From a virus, in the IMG/VR virus record IMGVR_UViG_3300047499_000113, positions 176,016-240,015 of that record: DNA of 64,000 nucleotides; one strand, 5' to 3'. Under the pieces are notes generated by a model, which was given only the letters and a program-made list of their open reading frames with translations, was not told the DNA's origin and ran no database searches. The position numbers and the translations under genes were made by a program. This document shows positions 49,714 through 57,527 of this stretch, piece by piece. Each line of letters begins with the position of its first letter. Position 1 is the first letter of the stretch.

Positions 49714-49720
49714 TTGACGA

Positions 49721-49730
49721 AAAGTACAGT
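49721..49730. promoter_or_regulatory. Divergent -10 pair sharing one GTAC
   Basis: Plus GTACAGT (49724-49730) ends 5 bases before the endolysin ATG. Minus GTACTTT (49721-49727) ends 7 bases before the nucleotidase ATG. Both use the same palindromic GTAC. Confidence 0.6.
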
Positions 49731-49735
49731 CCTGT

Positions 49736-50845
49736 ATGACTACGCCCGCAGAAATTGGCTGGTCAGCCTATCAGAACTTCGAAGGTCCGTTCTACATCGG
49801 ATCTGTGCCGTATGTTCCGCCGGCGAATCCGGACTTCTTGGATTCGTGCATCAGCGTCGTGACGGCCACCGAAGGCGGGCACTACGATGCCATCAACATG
49901 TACGACTCGTGCATGCTTTCGGTCGGGATCATCCAGCTCTGCGGAAGACTCGGCGAACTAACGAACATGCTCGGAGCTTGTGCAGCGTACGACCTCGGAA
50001 CGATGAGGACAGCGTTCGCGCAGTTCCCAATTCCGGCCGATTTGAGACAAAACGGGGCCACGTGGCAGTTCTACATGCTCGACGGCCGCGGATTCGTAAC
50101 AACCGCGCAGCAGATGCAAACGCTCTGGCTCGGAGGGTCAACGGGCGCTCTTGGCGCATGGACGCCTACGCAAAAAGCGCAGGCCCGCCAAGTCGCAGCC
50201 ACGATGGCAAGCATCTGGACGAGCCCGGGGCTGCAGACGGGGCAGCGCGAGTTCATCAAGCCGAGTCTCATGACTTACGTGATGCCTCGAGCTAAGGCAA
50301 CTCTGTTCTCAAACCCCGACCAAACCGGATATGCGGGTGCGCTCAAGGCGGCTTTCATTTCATACGCGGCGAATCTGCCCGCGGTTGCGGACAAATACCT
50401 GGCCCTTGCTGCCGCAGACCCGACTTGGACTACGGCGTCTGACCAAGACAAATTCATGATGGCGATGGAGAAGATAGTCCCGGGGCCCGGCATCGCCATA
50501 TGGCCAGAGCGATACGCAACCATTCAGCCCGTGCTCGAGAAGCTATTCGGAGTGAGCCTGCCCACCCTGCAAGAAGTTTTGCAGGGTCACCCGAATCCTC
50601 CGCCGCACCCGAACGGTTTGCTGCTCACGACGACGAAGAGTATCCAGGAGTTCCTCATCGCGCATGGGTATGACTGCGGTCCGACCGGCGCCGATGGGCT
50701 TTGGGGTCCGCGCACAGAAGCTGCAGTCAAGAAGTTCCAACAGGATCACAAACTCACGATAGATGGCGTCGTCGACGCACCAACACGTGCAGCGATGCTA
50801 GCTATCTTGAACAGCCCGGGCGGTCCCACCGGGGCCCAGCCCTGA
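49736..50845 (+). CDS. Endolysin with C-terminal peptidoglycan-binding domain
   Basis: 369 residues. The N-terminal region has VVTATEGGHYDAINMYDSCMLSVGI, which resembles a lysozyme-like catalytic site with Glu in TEGG. The C-terminal PG_binding_1 domain (about 298-360) includes SIQEFLIAHGYDCGPTGADG and RTEAAVKKFQQDHKLTIDG. There is no signal peptide, so it would need a holin. It cleaves the host wall at lysis. Confidence 0.78.
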   Translation: MTTPAEIGWSAYQNFEGPFYIGSVPYVPPANPDFLDSCISVVTATEGGHYDAINMYDSCMLSVGIIQLCGRLGELTNMLGACAAYDLGTMRTAFAQFPIPADLRQNGATWQFYMLDGRGFVTTAQQMQTLWLGGSTGALGAWTPTQKAQARQVAATMASIWTSPGLQTGQREFIKPSLMTYVMPRAKATLFSNPDQTGYAGALKAAFISYAANLPAVADKYLALAAADPTWTTASDQDKFMMAMEKIVPGPGIAIWPERYATIQPVLEKLFGVSLPTLQEVLQGHPNPPPHPNGLLLTTTKSIQEFLIAHGYDCGPTGADGLWGPRTEAAVKKFQQDHKLTIDGVVDAPTRAAMLAILNSPGGPTGAQP

Positions 50846-51283
50846 TCCGTAGACCTCTCCGAGGTACTCCATGGCCTGCTCGTACTCGAGCACGCGCTTG
50901 GGATCAAGCCTGCGCAGGTAGCGACGAAAGAGTGTCATCTCCCACGCTTCTCGGAGCGCTTCCTCATTGAGTTGCTTCTCGGCGATCTTGCCGAACTCAT
51001 CGGATAGCGCACGCCCAGCACACTCAGACACAAAATCGACAGCGGGTTTGATGTCATGGTACTCGCTGGGTCGATGCGTCTGGAGTTTCTTGTCGAGCGT
51101 ATCACCGATGTCCTGGACTGGCATGCCAGGTAGAATGTCGGCCGTCAGCCGCAGTCCCATCTTGAACATCACATCCACGATGTAATGCGGACCGGTGGGG
51201 CTCTTGACGATCTTCAGGTAGCGCAGTCCAAAGAGCCCGTCCTGCACGTTCAGGATAGGCTGGATGACGGGCGGCTGGGTCAT
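50798..51283 (-). CDS. Hypothetical protein
   Basis: 161 residues; the ATG overlaps the stop of the zinc-ribbon gene upstream (ATGA). YIVDVMFKMGLRLTADILPG and a helical C-terminal half are visible. LPGMPVQDIGDTLDKK resembles a segment of the protein at 20844. The function is unknown. Confidence 0.6.
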   Translation of the reverse strand: MTQPPVIQPILNVQDGLFGLRYLKIVKSPTGPHYIVDVMFKMGLRLTADILPGMPVQDIGDTLDKKLQTHRPSEYHDIKPAVDFVSECAGRALSDEFGKIAEKQLNEEALREAWEMTLFRRYLRRLDPKRVLEYEQAMEYLGEVYGSGLGPGGTARAVQDS

Positions 51284-51507
51284 GACTCCATAATACGCTT
51301 GACGACCTCGAGGTCGCAAGACAGGTAGCCGAATGACTCGTCGTTGTCGACTGTCTCTTCGTGAACGATGCGACCGTCGTAGCGCTTGCGGATAGTCTTC
51401 TTCTCGTCGAGCTTGAAGACACCACACCTTTTGCACTTGTACGTGAAGCTGATGCCGCGTTCTTCAGTTCCCCACTCGCCGTACTTTTCCCACTCGTGCT
51501 CGGTCAC
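51280..51507 (-). CDS. Small zinc-ribbon protein, HxW...CxxC...MES family
   Basis: 75 residues. It has MTEHEWEKYG at the start, YKCKRCGVFK near residue 25 and YLSCDLEVVKRIMES at the end. Both ends overlap neighbours by ATGA/GTGA-type junctions. The function is unknown. Confidence 0.75.
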   Translation of the reverse strand: MTEHEWEKYGEWGTEERGISFTYKCKRCGVFKLDEKKTIRKRYDGRIVHEETVDNDESFGYLSCDLEVVKRIMES

Positions 51508-51923
51508 GATTCCATGATCGGTTCGACCACGTAGTGCTCCTGGAGCACGAGCGTGGCTTGCTCGAGGGTCAGCCGGTTGGTGATGCCGTACGCGCGCAGA
51601 GCCGCGGAGAACGCCTTGCGTTTCCAGAGCAGCTCGAATTCGGCGATGTGCTTGTCGAGATCCTGGATGTGCCAGTCCAATGCACCGTCCTTGCCGACGC
51701 TCTCGACGAGGCTATGGGCCACCTCGTCGAGAATCCTCTGCCTGTTGCCTTGTGGCTTCGGAGACCACTGGAACTGGTCCGGCTTCTCGTAGCCGTAGAG
51801 ATCCACGGTGAAGTTGGTCTCGGTGTTGTCAGACGACATCACCTTGACTTTGAGCACCTTGGCTACGCTCTTGGCGGTCGGGTGGCGCTCGAGTGATACG
51901 TCAGCGACGTGGTAGGTGCGCAC
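51504..51923 (-). CDS. Hypothetical protein ending in MES
   Basis: 139 residues from a GTG. There is an N-terminal beta segment (TETNFTVDLYGYEKPDQFQW) and a helical C-terminal half ending VVEPIMES, the same ending as the zinc-ribbon family but without CxxC. A GTATTAT element is 5 bases before the start. The function is unknown. Confidence 0.65.
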   Translation of the reverse strand: MRTYHVADVSLERHPTAKSVAKVLKVKVMSSDNTETNFTVDLYGYEKPDQFQWSPKPQGNRQRILDEVAHSLVESVGKDGALDWHIQDLDKHIAEFELLWKRKAFSAALRAYGITNRLTLEQATLVLQEHYVVEPIMES

Positions 51924-51928
51924 AACGA

Positions 51929-51935
51929 ATAATAC
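51929..51935 (-). promoter_or_regulatory. Start-proximal -10 element
   Basis: GTATTAT ends 5 bases before the GTG at 51923. Confidence 0.55.
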
Positions 51936-51959
51936 AGGAATCGAGGCGAAATTTCCGTT

Positions 51960-51966
51960 GTAGGGT
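51960..51966 (+). promoter_or_regulatory. Start-proximal -10 element
   Basis: GTAGGGT ends 8 bases before the ATG at 51975; TTCTCCC follows, as at 18767. Confidence 0.5.
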
Positions 51967-51974
51967 TCTCCCCT

Positions 51975-52187
51975 ATGGGCCTCGAAGACATCCGCAGTCA
52001 GTTGCAGCAGTTGAGCGACACGGATCTCATTACCCTTCTGAATGACGTCTCCGACGAAGTAAAGCGCCGGAACACCATCATGAAGGGGATATTGGGAGAC
52101 CAGGGGCCGGAAGTCCGAAAAGAGACAGTTCAGCAGGGTTTGCGAACCATCTTCGATGCGCTGAGCGGCGGGAAGACGAAAGGCTGA
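51975..52187 (+). CDS. Small helical hypothetical protein
   Basis: 70 residues, helical (MGLEDIRSQLQQLSDTDLIT; VRKETVQQGLRTIFDALSG), with a Lys-rich end. It has its own start-proximal promoter and a following terminator, so it may be a monocistronic unit. The function is unknown. Confidence 0.6.
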   Translation: MGLEDIRSQLQQLSDTDLITLLNDVSDEVKRRNTIMKGILGDQGPEVRKETVQQGLRTIFDALSGGKTKG

Positions 52188-52246
52188 CGCGTCGTCGTCA
52201 CGAAACCTTCACGCAACGCGTTCGAAGCGCCCCAGCCAAACCTATC

Positions 52247-52280
52247 AAAAAGCGACCGTAAAACGCGGTTGCGCTCTTTT
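52247..52280 (+). terminator. Intrinsic terminator-like hairpin
   Basis: AAAAA precedes GCGACCG, loop TAAAACG, then CGGTTGC (one G-T pair), followed by GCTCTTTT. It lies 60 bases after the gene at 51975. Confidence 0.55.
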
Positions 52281-52288
52281 CGACACTC

Positions 52289-52561
52289 ATGTTTGAGATA
52301 ATGACACACATCTTGTGGAGCCCAGAGGAGGGCGTCTGCAGTCAGTGCGGGGTCCCTCACACGCACGTCCGCAGATGTACCAGCGGCAACTCGCAGACCA
52401 AGTTCTGCAAAGGCTGTTGGCGAGATTTCGTCAACGAGTGTAACGTCGCCCCAGGACAGTGGAAGGACGACGTCGCCAAGGATTGGTGCTCCAACGTCGA
52501 CCTCAGACTGGTATTTGAGGGAGACGATGGAACCACACAAGTCGCTCGATTCCTCAATTGA
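52289..52561 (+). CDS. Hypothetical Cys-rich zinc-binding protein
   Basis: 90 residues. GVCSQCGVPHTHVRRC and FCKGCWRDFVNEC supply two CxxC pairs and more cysteines, a probable treble-clef or ribbon. A start at 52301 (MTHILW) is the alternative. It overlaps the start of the glycosylase gene. The function is unknown. Confidence 0.65.
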   Translation: MFEIMTHILWSPEEGVCSQCGVPHTHVRRCTSGNSQTKFCKGCWRDFVNECNVAPGQWKDDVAKDWCSNVDLRLVFEGDDGTTQVARFLN

Positions 52562-53213
52562 GGCGTTTCGCCCGTCACTCGACGACCCGAAAGTCTACTT
52601 CCAAAAGGCACTCGGTTTCGCCCGCACGCACTACGCGGACGAAATGGAACAAATCGCGTCGGTCAAACACGAACTAGTTGACCCAACGCATTTCTTCCGC
52701 GAGTACACGTGGGTTGTACACGCCACGGGGTTCTCGGCCAAGGCAGTAGGCAAGTTCATGCCTCGTTTGGTCGAGGCTTACGGCCCATACAACGAGCTTG
52801 CCGAGCGGAGTCTCGAGGATGCCATCGGGCGCGTCAAGGTGGTATGCAACAATCCGCAGAAAATAAAGGCAGTACATACTACATCCCGCCTACTTCGCGA
52901 TGGCATCAAAGTCCACGGATGGGACGAGTTCAAGAAGCAGAAGCTCTCGACTCCCGACCTGCTCAAGAAGCTGCCCTATGTTGGTCCGGTGACGTGCTTC
53001 CATCTCGCACGCAACATCGGGCTCCTCGACTGCGTGAAGCCCGACCTGCACCTCATTCGGCTCGCTGAGCATTGGAAATTCAAGGACTGCACAGCGATGT
53101 GCAAGGCCATGGGCGAAGGATCGGGACTGCCGCTGGGCATCGTCGACCTGGTGGTATGGTACGCCGCGTCCACCTTCGGAACTCTTGAGGTGCGCAAGGA
53201 AGGGCAGCGCTAA
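52527..53213 (+). CDS. HhH-GPD DNA glycosylase-like protein
   Basis: 228 residues from the ATG at 52527, with GAGGG 5 bases upstream. KKLPYVGPVTCFHLARN is the helix-hairpin-helix and KPDLHLIRLAEHW contains the catalytic Asp of the GPD loop. The Lys of bifunctional endonuclease III (LPGVGxKTA) is replaced by Val, suggesting a glycosylase without lyase activity. No Fe-S cysteines are seen. It may remove damaged or host-marked bases. Confidence 0.75.
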   Translation: MEPHKSLDSSIEAFRPSLDDPKVYFQKALGFARTHYADEMEQIASVKHELVDPTHFFREYTWVVHATGFSAKAVGKFMPRLVEAYGPYNELAERSLEDAIGRVKVVCNNPQKIKAVHTTSRLLRDGIKVHGWDEFKKQKLSTPDLLKKLPYVGPVTCFHLARNIGLLDCVKPDLHLIRLAEHWKFKDCTAMCKAMGEGSGLPLGIVDLVVWYAASTFGTLEVRKEGQR

Positions 53214-54157
53214 TGCACTACATCGTTTGCATCAGTGGATTCGCAGGGGCGGGCAAAGACGAATGCGCGAGCCAGCTCGTCAGAGGGCATTCTGCAGTGC
53301 AAACGGGTCTTGCGGATCCGGGCAAACGCCACATGGCCGATGCTTACGGATTTACCGAGAAACAGCTTTTCGGACCGAGCCAGTTCCGTAACGCCGGCGA
53401 CGTGCGCATCCCGAAGAATGCCTTCTATGAGCGTGGCCTCGAGCACGTCCTCGAGTTCCCGGATGGAATGGTCGACGCCGCCGATGATAAGTACAAGCTG
53501 GACACGAGCCAGAAGTATTGGGTCTATACGAACGTGATGTTCGACGGCAAAAGGCCCTGGCATCGCGCGGGCAGCGGCCACTACAACATTTTCGTCCGCG
53601 AAGGGGACCCGGAGTTCTGGCTCTCCCCTCGAGAAGCGCTGCAGCAGTATCTCGAGAAGATGAATCAGCTCGACGTCTACACCTGGATCCGCAAGGGCAT
53701 CGAGGACCAGCTGCTCCTCGCAACGGGCCGTTGGAGCTACAACCGCATGCGCGGCCTCATCCGTGCAGACGACCCGGAAGCTGACTCTCGCACCATGATA
53801 GATAGGTCGAGTCAGCACACGGTCACCTGCTTCGCCGACTTCAGACACATCCCCGAAGTGCAGTATATTCGGGATCTCGCTGATCGGAGCCTCGTGCCCT
53901 TCAAGCCGGTGCTCATCCGAGTAAAGCGACCGAGCGTGCCTGTGCCGCCCTATAATCATAGGTCGGAGACCGAACAGGTCAAAATCCGCGACGCAGCGTT
54001 CGATGCCGTCGTTCACAACGACAAAGACCTTCCTCACTTGTATGCTCAGGTTGACGACGTAGTGCGCCGAGCAATGGCAGGAGACCTGCCGCCCAACTCA
54101 TGGCGCGAAGAGTACGTCATCGCCGACCGCAAGCCGGAGGAAGGGTACGCACCGTGA
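53213..54157 (+). CDS. Deoxynucleoside monophosphate kinase
   Basis: 314 residues; the ATG overlaps the previous stop (TAATG). ISGFAGAGKDECASQLV is the Walker A loop. KRHMADAYGFTEKQLFG and TVTCFADFRHIPEVQYI match the phage dNMP-kinase family, which phosphorylates dTMP, dGMP and modified dNMPs. It is longer than T4 gp1 (241 residues) because of central insertions. In a Z-DNA phage it could also act on dZMP, which is inference. Confidence 0.82.
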   Translation: MHYIVCISGFAGAGKDECASQLVRGHSAVQTGLADPGKRHMADAYGFTEKQLFGPSQFRNAGDVRIPKNAFYERGLEHVLEFPDGMVDAADDKYKLDTSQKYWVYTNVMFDGKRPWHRAGSGHYNIFVREGDPEFWLSPREALQQYLEKMNQLDVYTWIRKGIEDQLLLATGRWSYNRMRGLIRADDPEADSRTMIDRSSQHTVTCFADFRHIPEVQYIRDLADRSLVPFKPVLIRVKRPSVPVPPYNHRSETEQVKIRDAAFDAVVHNDKDLPHLYAQVDDVVRRAMAGDLPPNSWREEYVIADRKPEEGYAP

Positions 54158-55134
54158 CCGACGCGAAATTCTGCAAGAACCGCCTGATGCACGTCACCGA
54201 CGTGTATTTCCACGAGTCGTGCCCGGACGGAACGGCTGCGGCTCTCATCTGTGCAGCGGCTTTTCAGTCCATCGGTATGAGGCCGAGGTTCTATCCGTTG
54301 CAGTACAACACGGATCTCATGCGCAAGCTCGAGCCACGTACCGGACAGCTCTTCGTCGACATCACACCTCCCAAGGAGAGATGGGAGGAATGGAAGCAAG
54401 TCCAGCCCATCGTTCTCGATCACCACGAGACCGTGGAGGTCGTGACCAAGGGACTCGATGGCGTATACGAGACGAACGATGCGCACTCAGGAGCCAAGAT
54501 CGCGTACGAGCAAGTCTTCCAAGTGCTCGTGCCAGAGGGCGACGACCCGATCTTGCGCGACTGGCGCGGGTTGAGCGAGCTGGCCATGATTCGCGACACG
54601 TGGAAGAAGACGCACTCGGCGTGGCGTGACGCATGCGCACTCGCCATGGCACTTCTCTTCGAAGGGTCGCGGGGTCTCGTCGACAAGGCGCAGGAAAAGG
54701 GCATTCAGGCTCTCGACCTGACGCACCTGCTGACTCTCGGGACCAAGCTCGTCGAGAGCAACGACAGGCGGGTCAAGAAGCTCGCTGAGAGTGCGTATCG
54801 CGAGACCTACAACTTCGACAGGGAGTATAAGGCGGCGTATTTCAACTGCACCGAGAAGATCGTCTCGGACGTTGCGAACTTCATGATCGACAACGGGTGC
54901 AACATCGCTGTCGGTTATTTCTATCTGTTCGAGGATGGTGCCACGAGGTGCCAGGTGTCCCTGCGAACAGACGGCACGCTCTCAGCACGCAAAATTGCCG
55001 AACGATTCCCTGGAGGCGGAGGGCACGAGCGGGCAGCCGGTTTCCGTCTACCCGAAGGAGATCAGACCTCGCCGTACAAGCTCTACTCCGTCGTCTCCGA
55101 GACCATCGTGGAAATGCTCACGAGCCAGGCGTAA
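54154..55134 (+). CDS. DHH/DHHA1 phosphoesterase
   Basis: 326 residues from a GTG overlapping the kinase stop (GTGA). DVYFHESCPDGTAAALI and PIVLDHHETVEVV are DHH motifs I and III. PGGGGHERAAGFRLP is the DHHA1 substrate loop. Relatives are NrnA-like oligoribonucleases, pAp phosphatases or cyclic-dinucleotide phosphodiesterases. It might recycle nanoRNA or degrade a host signalling nucleotide; the substrate cannot be told from sequence. Confidence 0.85.
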   Translation: MTDAKFCKNRLMHVTDVYFHESCPDGTAAALICAAAFQSIGMRPRFYPLQYNTDLMRKLEPRTGQLFVDITPPKERWEEWKQVQPIVLDHHETVEVVTKGLDGVYETNDAHSGAKIAYEQVFQVLVPEGDDPILRDWRGLSELAMIRDTWKKTHSAWRDACALAMALLFEGSRGLVDKAQEKGIQALDLTHLLTLGTKLVESNDRRVKKLAESAYRETYNFDREYKAAYFNCTEKIVSDVANFMIDNGCNIAVGYFYLFEDGATRCQVSLRTDGTLSARKIAERFPGGGGHERAAGFRLPEGDQTSPYKLYSVVSETIVEMLTSQA

Positions 55135-55142
55135 AAAGCGCC

Positions 55143-55382
55143 ATGAGCCTCGACACGCGCTCGTCGAAAGAAGGCGACGAGCTGGGCATCTGGATTACTG
55201 GCATGGTCGTAGGACTACCGCGCCAAGGTCGTAGGACACCCGAACGACATGGTGGCACTGCCGTCTTGGAGATTCTGGACCCCGAAACGGGACAACCCCA
55301 CCCGAAGTGGAGCGGCTGGAAGCTCAAGGGCGAAGACTATATCGCCCGTGGGCCATGGGCCGAGCATGGCGCAGAGGGCTGA
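55143..55382 (+). CDS. Hypothetical small protein
   Basis: 79 residues, beginning MSLDTRSSKEGDELGIWITG. It looks beta-rich (TAVLEILDPETGQPHPKWSG). It starts 8 bases after the DHH gene and overlaps the next gene by 17 bases. No family is recognised. Confidence 0.55.
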   Translation: MSLDTRSSKEGDELGIWITGMVVGLPRQGRRTPERHGGTAVLEILDPETGQPHPKWSGWKLKGEDYIARGPWAEHGAEG

Positions 55383-55635
55383 CGGGCTCTCTGTTGGTCA
55401 TCAGTTCTTCGTCACGCTCCTTTACGACAAGGACGGGTACTACACGTCTGTCGTCGGGCTGTGCAAGGATTCGGTGGTTTGCAAAGCCTACGCAAGGACG
55501 CAGAAAGTGCCGGGACTTGTTGCGTGCTCCCTCATCTTCGAAGGGAAGTGGAACGGGCAGACGCCTGATGTGAGCCCACCCGAAGACATGAAGGCCGCGC
55601 TCGCTCCGCTCGAGAAAGGAAGAGACGATGACTAA
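55366..55635 (+). CDS. Hypothetical small protein
   Basis: 89 residues. FFVTLLYDKDGYYTSVVGLC and GLVACSLIFEGKWNGQ suggest a small beta domain, followed by an acidic C-terminus. It overlaps both neighbours. No family is recognised. Confidence 0.5.
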   Translation: MAQRADGLSVGHQFFVTLLYDKDGYYTSVVGLCKDSVVCKAYARTQKVPGLVACSLIFEGKWNGQTPDVSPPEDMKAALAPLEKGRDDD

Positions 55636-56113
55636 TGCTGATGAAGACGACGAGGCCCGACTGCCGTACGAGCGCGATGTGCTCAAGGTCCGGGTCGTAG
55701 CGCATGAGGGCATGATCGTCATCGTGCCTTTCGAGCCCGAGAAGGACATCAAGCACCAGTGGTGGCCGACCGGAGGCAAAAACGGCAACAACCTCGGGTG
55801 CGTCATCGGCGACAGCAAGAAGATGCTCGGATGCTCGCGTGAGGCACTCGATCTAATGCGTCGTGTGAAAAAGAATCACGACGCCGTAGGGGATCTCGGA
55901 TGGTGGCGCTGCAACGACGGGCAGTACGCATTCTCGTGGTGGGGACCGATCTTCCGCATCGTGGATCCGGCCCATTCGGAGGCCGACCGCGACTTCCACG
56001 TGCATGAAGACCAGTGCACGATCATCCCGAACGACGTTCCGGAAGAGGCCAAGAAAGCCATCGCGGCGACGGCCACGGCCAAGAAGAAGGCCGTTTCCTG
56101 GAAACAAGCCTGA
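55628..56113 (+). CDS. Hypothetical protein
   Basis: 161 residues. An acidic start, then beta-rich (VRVVAHEGMIVIVPFEPEK) and Trp-rich (GDLGWWRCNDGQYAFSWWGP) regions, ending in a Lys/Ala helix. No family is recognised. Confidence 0.6.
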   Translation: MTNADEDDEARLPYERDVLKVRVVAHEGMIVIVPFEPEKDIKHQWWPTGGKNGNNLGCVIGDSKKMLGCSREALDLMRRVKKNHDAVGDLGWWRCNDGQYAFSWWGPIFRIVDPAHSEADRDFHVHEDQCTIIPNDVPEEAKKAIAATATAKKKAVSWKQA

Positions 56114-56137
56114 CTCACTCGAGTGGGACGGCCCCTA

Positions 56138-56144
56138 GTAAGGT
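56138..56144 (+). promoter_or_regulatory. Start-proximal -10 element
   Basis: GTAAGGT ends 5 bases before the ATG at 56150. AAGGT could instead act as a ribosome-binding site. Confidence 0.4.
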
Positions 56145-56149
56145 AGGGC

Positions 56150-56581
56150 ATGACATGCCCTGCAGGACCGCTTCCGTCAAACGAGTGGACAGTCTGGCTC
56201 GGCCCCGTGCCGTCGCAGCTTACGCAGTTTGCTGTGAAGGACTTGGCGCAGGAAGCGCAAGAGCCGTATGGCTACGAGTGGACGACCACATACGACGGCC
56301 AACAAGTCATGGCCATCAAGCAGCACCACACGTGGACTTACCACAACGGGAAGCTAGTCACCGGAATCTGCATTCCGGGCATTACGCTCTACAGGCCCAA
56401 GAAAGTCGGAGTCGAGGAGACTCCTGTTGACCTTGGAGTACCAAACAACGACGTCGCGTGGTTTGATGAGGGCCCTGGCGTGAGCTGGACGTCTGTTGCC
56501 TGGACGGCCGCAGCTGCAGCGATTGTCATTGCGCTCTTCTTCCTTGCGATCCGTAAAATGGGAAAGAAGCCCGTAAAGTAG
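56150..56581 (+). CDS. Membrane-anchored hypothetical protein
   Basis: 143 residues. The first 110 form a beta-rich soluble domain with many aromatic residues (WTTTYDGQQ; HHTWTYHNGKL). A C-terminal membrane helix (AAAAAIVIALFFLAI, about 120-135) and a basic tail (RKMGKKPVK) follow. Tail-anchored topology is likely. The function is unknown. Confidence 0.65.
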   Translation: MTCPAGPLPSNEWTVWLGPVPSQLTQFAVKDLAQEAQEPYGYEWTTTYDGQQVMAIKQHHTWTYHNGKLVTGICIPGITLYRPKKVGVEETPVDLGVPNNDVAWFDEGPGVSWTSVAWTAAAAAIVIALFFLAIRKMGKKPVK

Positions 56582-56607
56582 CGCGCAAGTAGCGTACGCA
56601 AGATCGC

Positions 56608-57138
56608 ATGCAGCCAGTCCGTATTTCATCCAAAGTGAAGCGGGGCCACGTCCAGTTCTACACAGACAAGAATGGGAACGGCGCCCGTCGCTATTGGATC
56701 AATGACACGATTCTCTGCGGCGGGTCCATCCTCAATCACCAAGACTACCAGCATCTGCGCACGAATCTCGGCGTCACGGGCGTGATGAACTTCTGCAACA
56801 CGACCAAGGACCCGGACGGCATCGAACACTACATCCATCTGCCGTTCCCTGACACCGGCGCGGCGATCCCGCACAGCCTCATCCATACCGCACTCGCATT
56901 CGCAAAGCGACACATCGAGCGCGTCGGACCGGTGCTGTATGTGCACTGCGCTCTAGGCGGATCTCGGGGACCCTCCATGTCCTACGCGGTCTGCAGAGGG
57001 GTCCTGGGTATGGAGCCACAGGAAATCTTCGATGCTATCGCTGCCGGCCACCCGCTCTACCTTCAGTGGAAGGAGACGGGCAACCCAAAGCAGTATCTCA
57101 AGGACATCGAAGAGGCGTTGCTCACCTGGGTTGGATGA
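56608..57138 (+). CDS. Dual-specificity protein phosphatase-like
   Basis: 176 residues. VHCALGGSRGPSMSYAVCRG is the Cx5R signature loop (Cys-Ala-Leu-Gly-Gly-Ser-Arg), and HYIHLPFPDTGAAI supplies the general-acid Asp region. The length is typical of compact DSP/PTP domains. It may dephosphorylate host or phage proteins. It closes the plus operon; a terminator follows at 57488. Confidence 0.8.
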   Translation: MQPVRISSKVKRGHVQFYTDKNGNGARRYWINDTILCGGSILNHQDYQHLRTNLGVTGVMNFCNTTKDPDGIEHYIHLPFPDTGAAIPHSLIHTALAFAKRHIERVGPVLYVHCALGGSRGPSMSYAVCRGVLGMEPQEIFDAIAAGHPLYLQWKETGNPKQYLKDIEEALLTWVG

Positions 57139-57198
57139 CGCCCATGCTCCACCACTCGTTGGAGTCTGTTAGTACGAGCGTCATCAAGTCGCAATTCC

Positions 57199-57456
57199 CT
57201 ATCGGGAATCCTGCGGAAACTGAAAATACTCCTTCATGGGCAGGTTCCCGCGAAGGACGTAGTAAAGCACCGCCTGCATGAAGGCTCCGTGCGTGAATAT
57301 GATGATGTCTTGCGCGAAATGCGAACGCGCGCGTTGCAAACAGGAAAGCACCCGAGCCCTGAACGCGGCGAATGACTCTGCGTCCGGCCGCCTGGCTCTC
57401 TCGGAGATCAAGGACACGCTGGCCGCGCAGAGCCAGAACGGGCCCGCGGGCCGCAA
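57199..57456 (-). pseudogene. Histidine-phosphatase remnant
   Basis: 85 residues. PDAESFAAFRARVLSCLQR and IIIFTHGAFMQAVLYYVLRG match the C-terminal half of the phosphoglycerate-mutase-type phosphatase family. The N-terminal RHG catalytic motif is missing: the open frame extends only to a TAA near 57525 and encodes a DATLTAGQ-like stub. About 100 expected residues are absent. It is the only content of the 57139-57487 stretch. Confidence 0.6.
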
Positions 57457-57487
57457 GAGCTGACCAGCAGTCAGGGTCGCATCAGGC

Positions 57488-57527
57488 GGGCGGCCTCCTT
57501 CACGGGAGTGCCGCCCGTTTGTTTATT
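57488..57527 (+). terminator. Strong intrinsic terminator
   Basis: GGGCGGC and GCCGCCC enclose CTCC/GGAG inner pairing, followed by GTTTGTTTATT. It ends the plus-strand run, facing the minus gene at 57527. Confidence 0.75.

Noticed and set aside
52130-52540. 136-residue minus frame overlapping the Cys-rich plus gene
   Set aside because: The plus frame has clustered CxxC motifs and fits the co-directional run; the minus frame has none.
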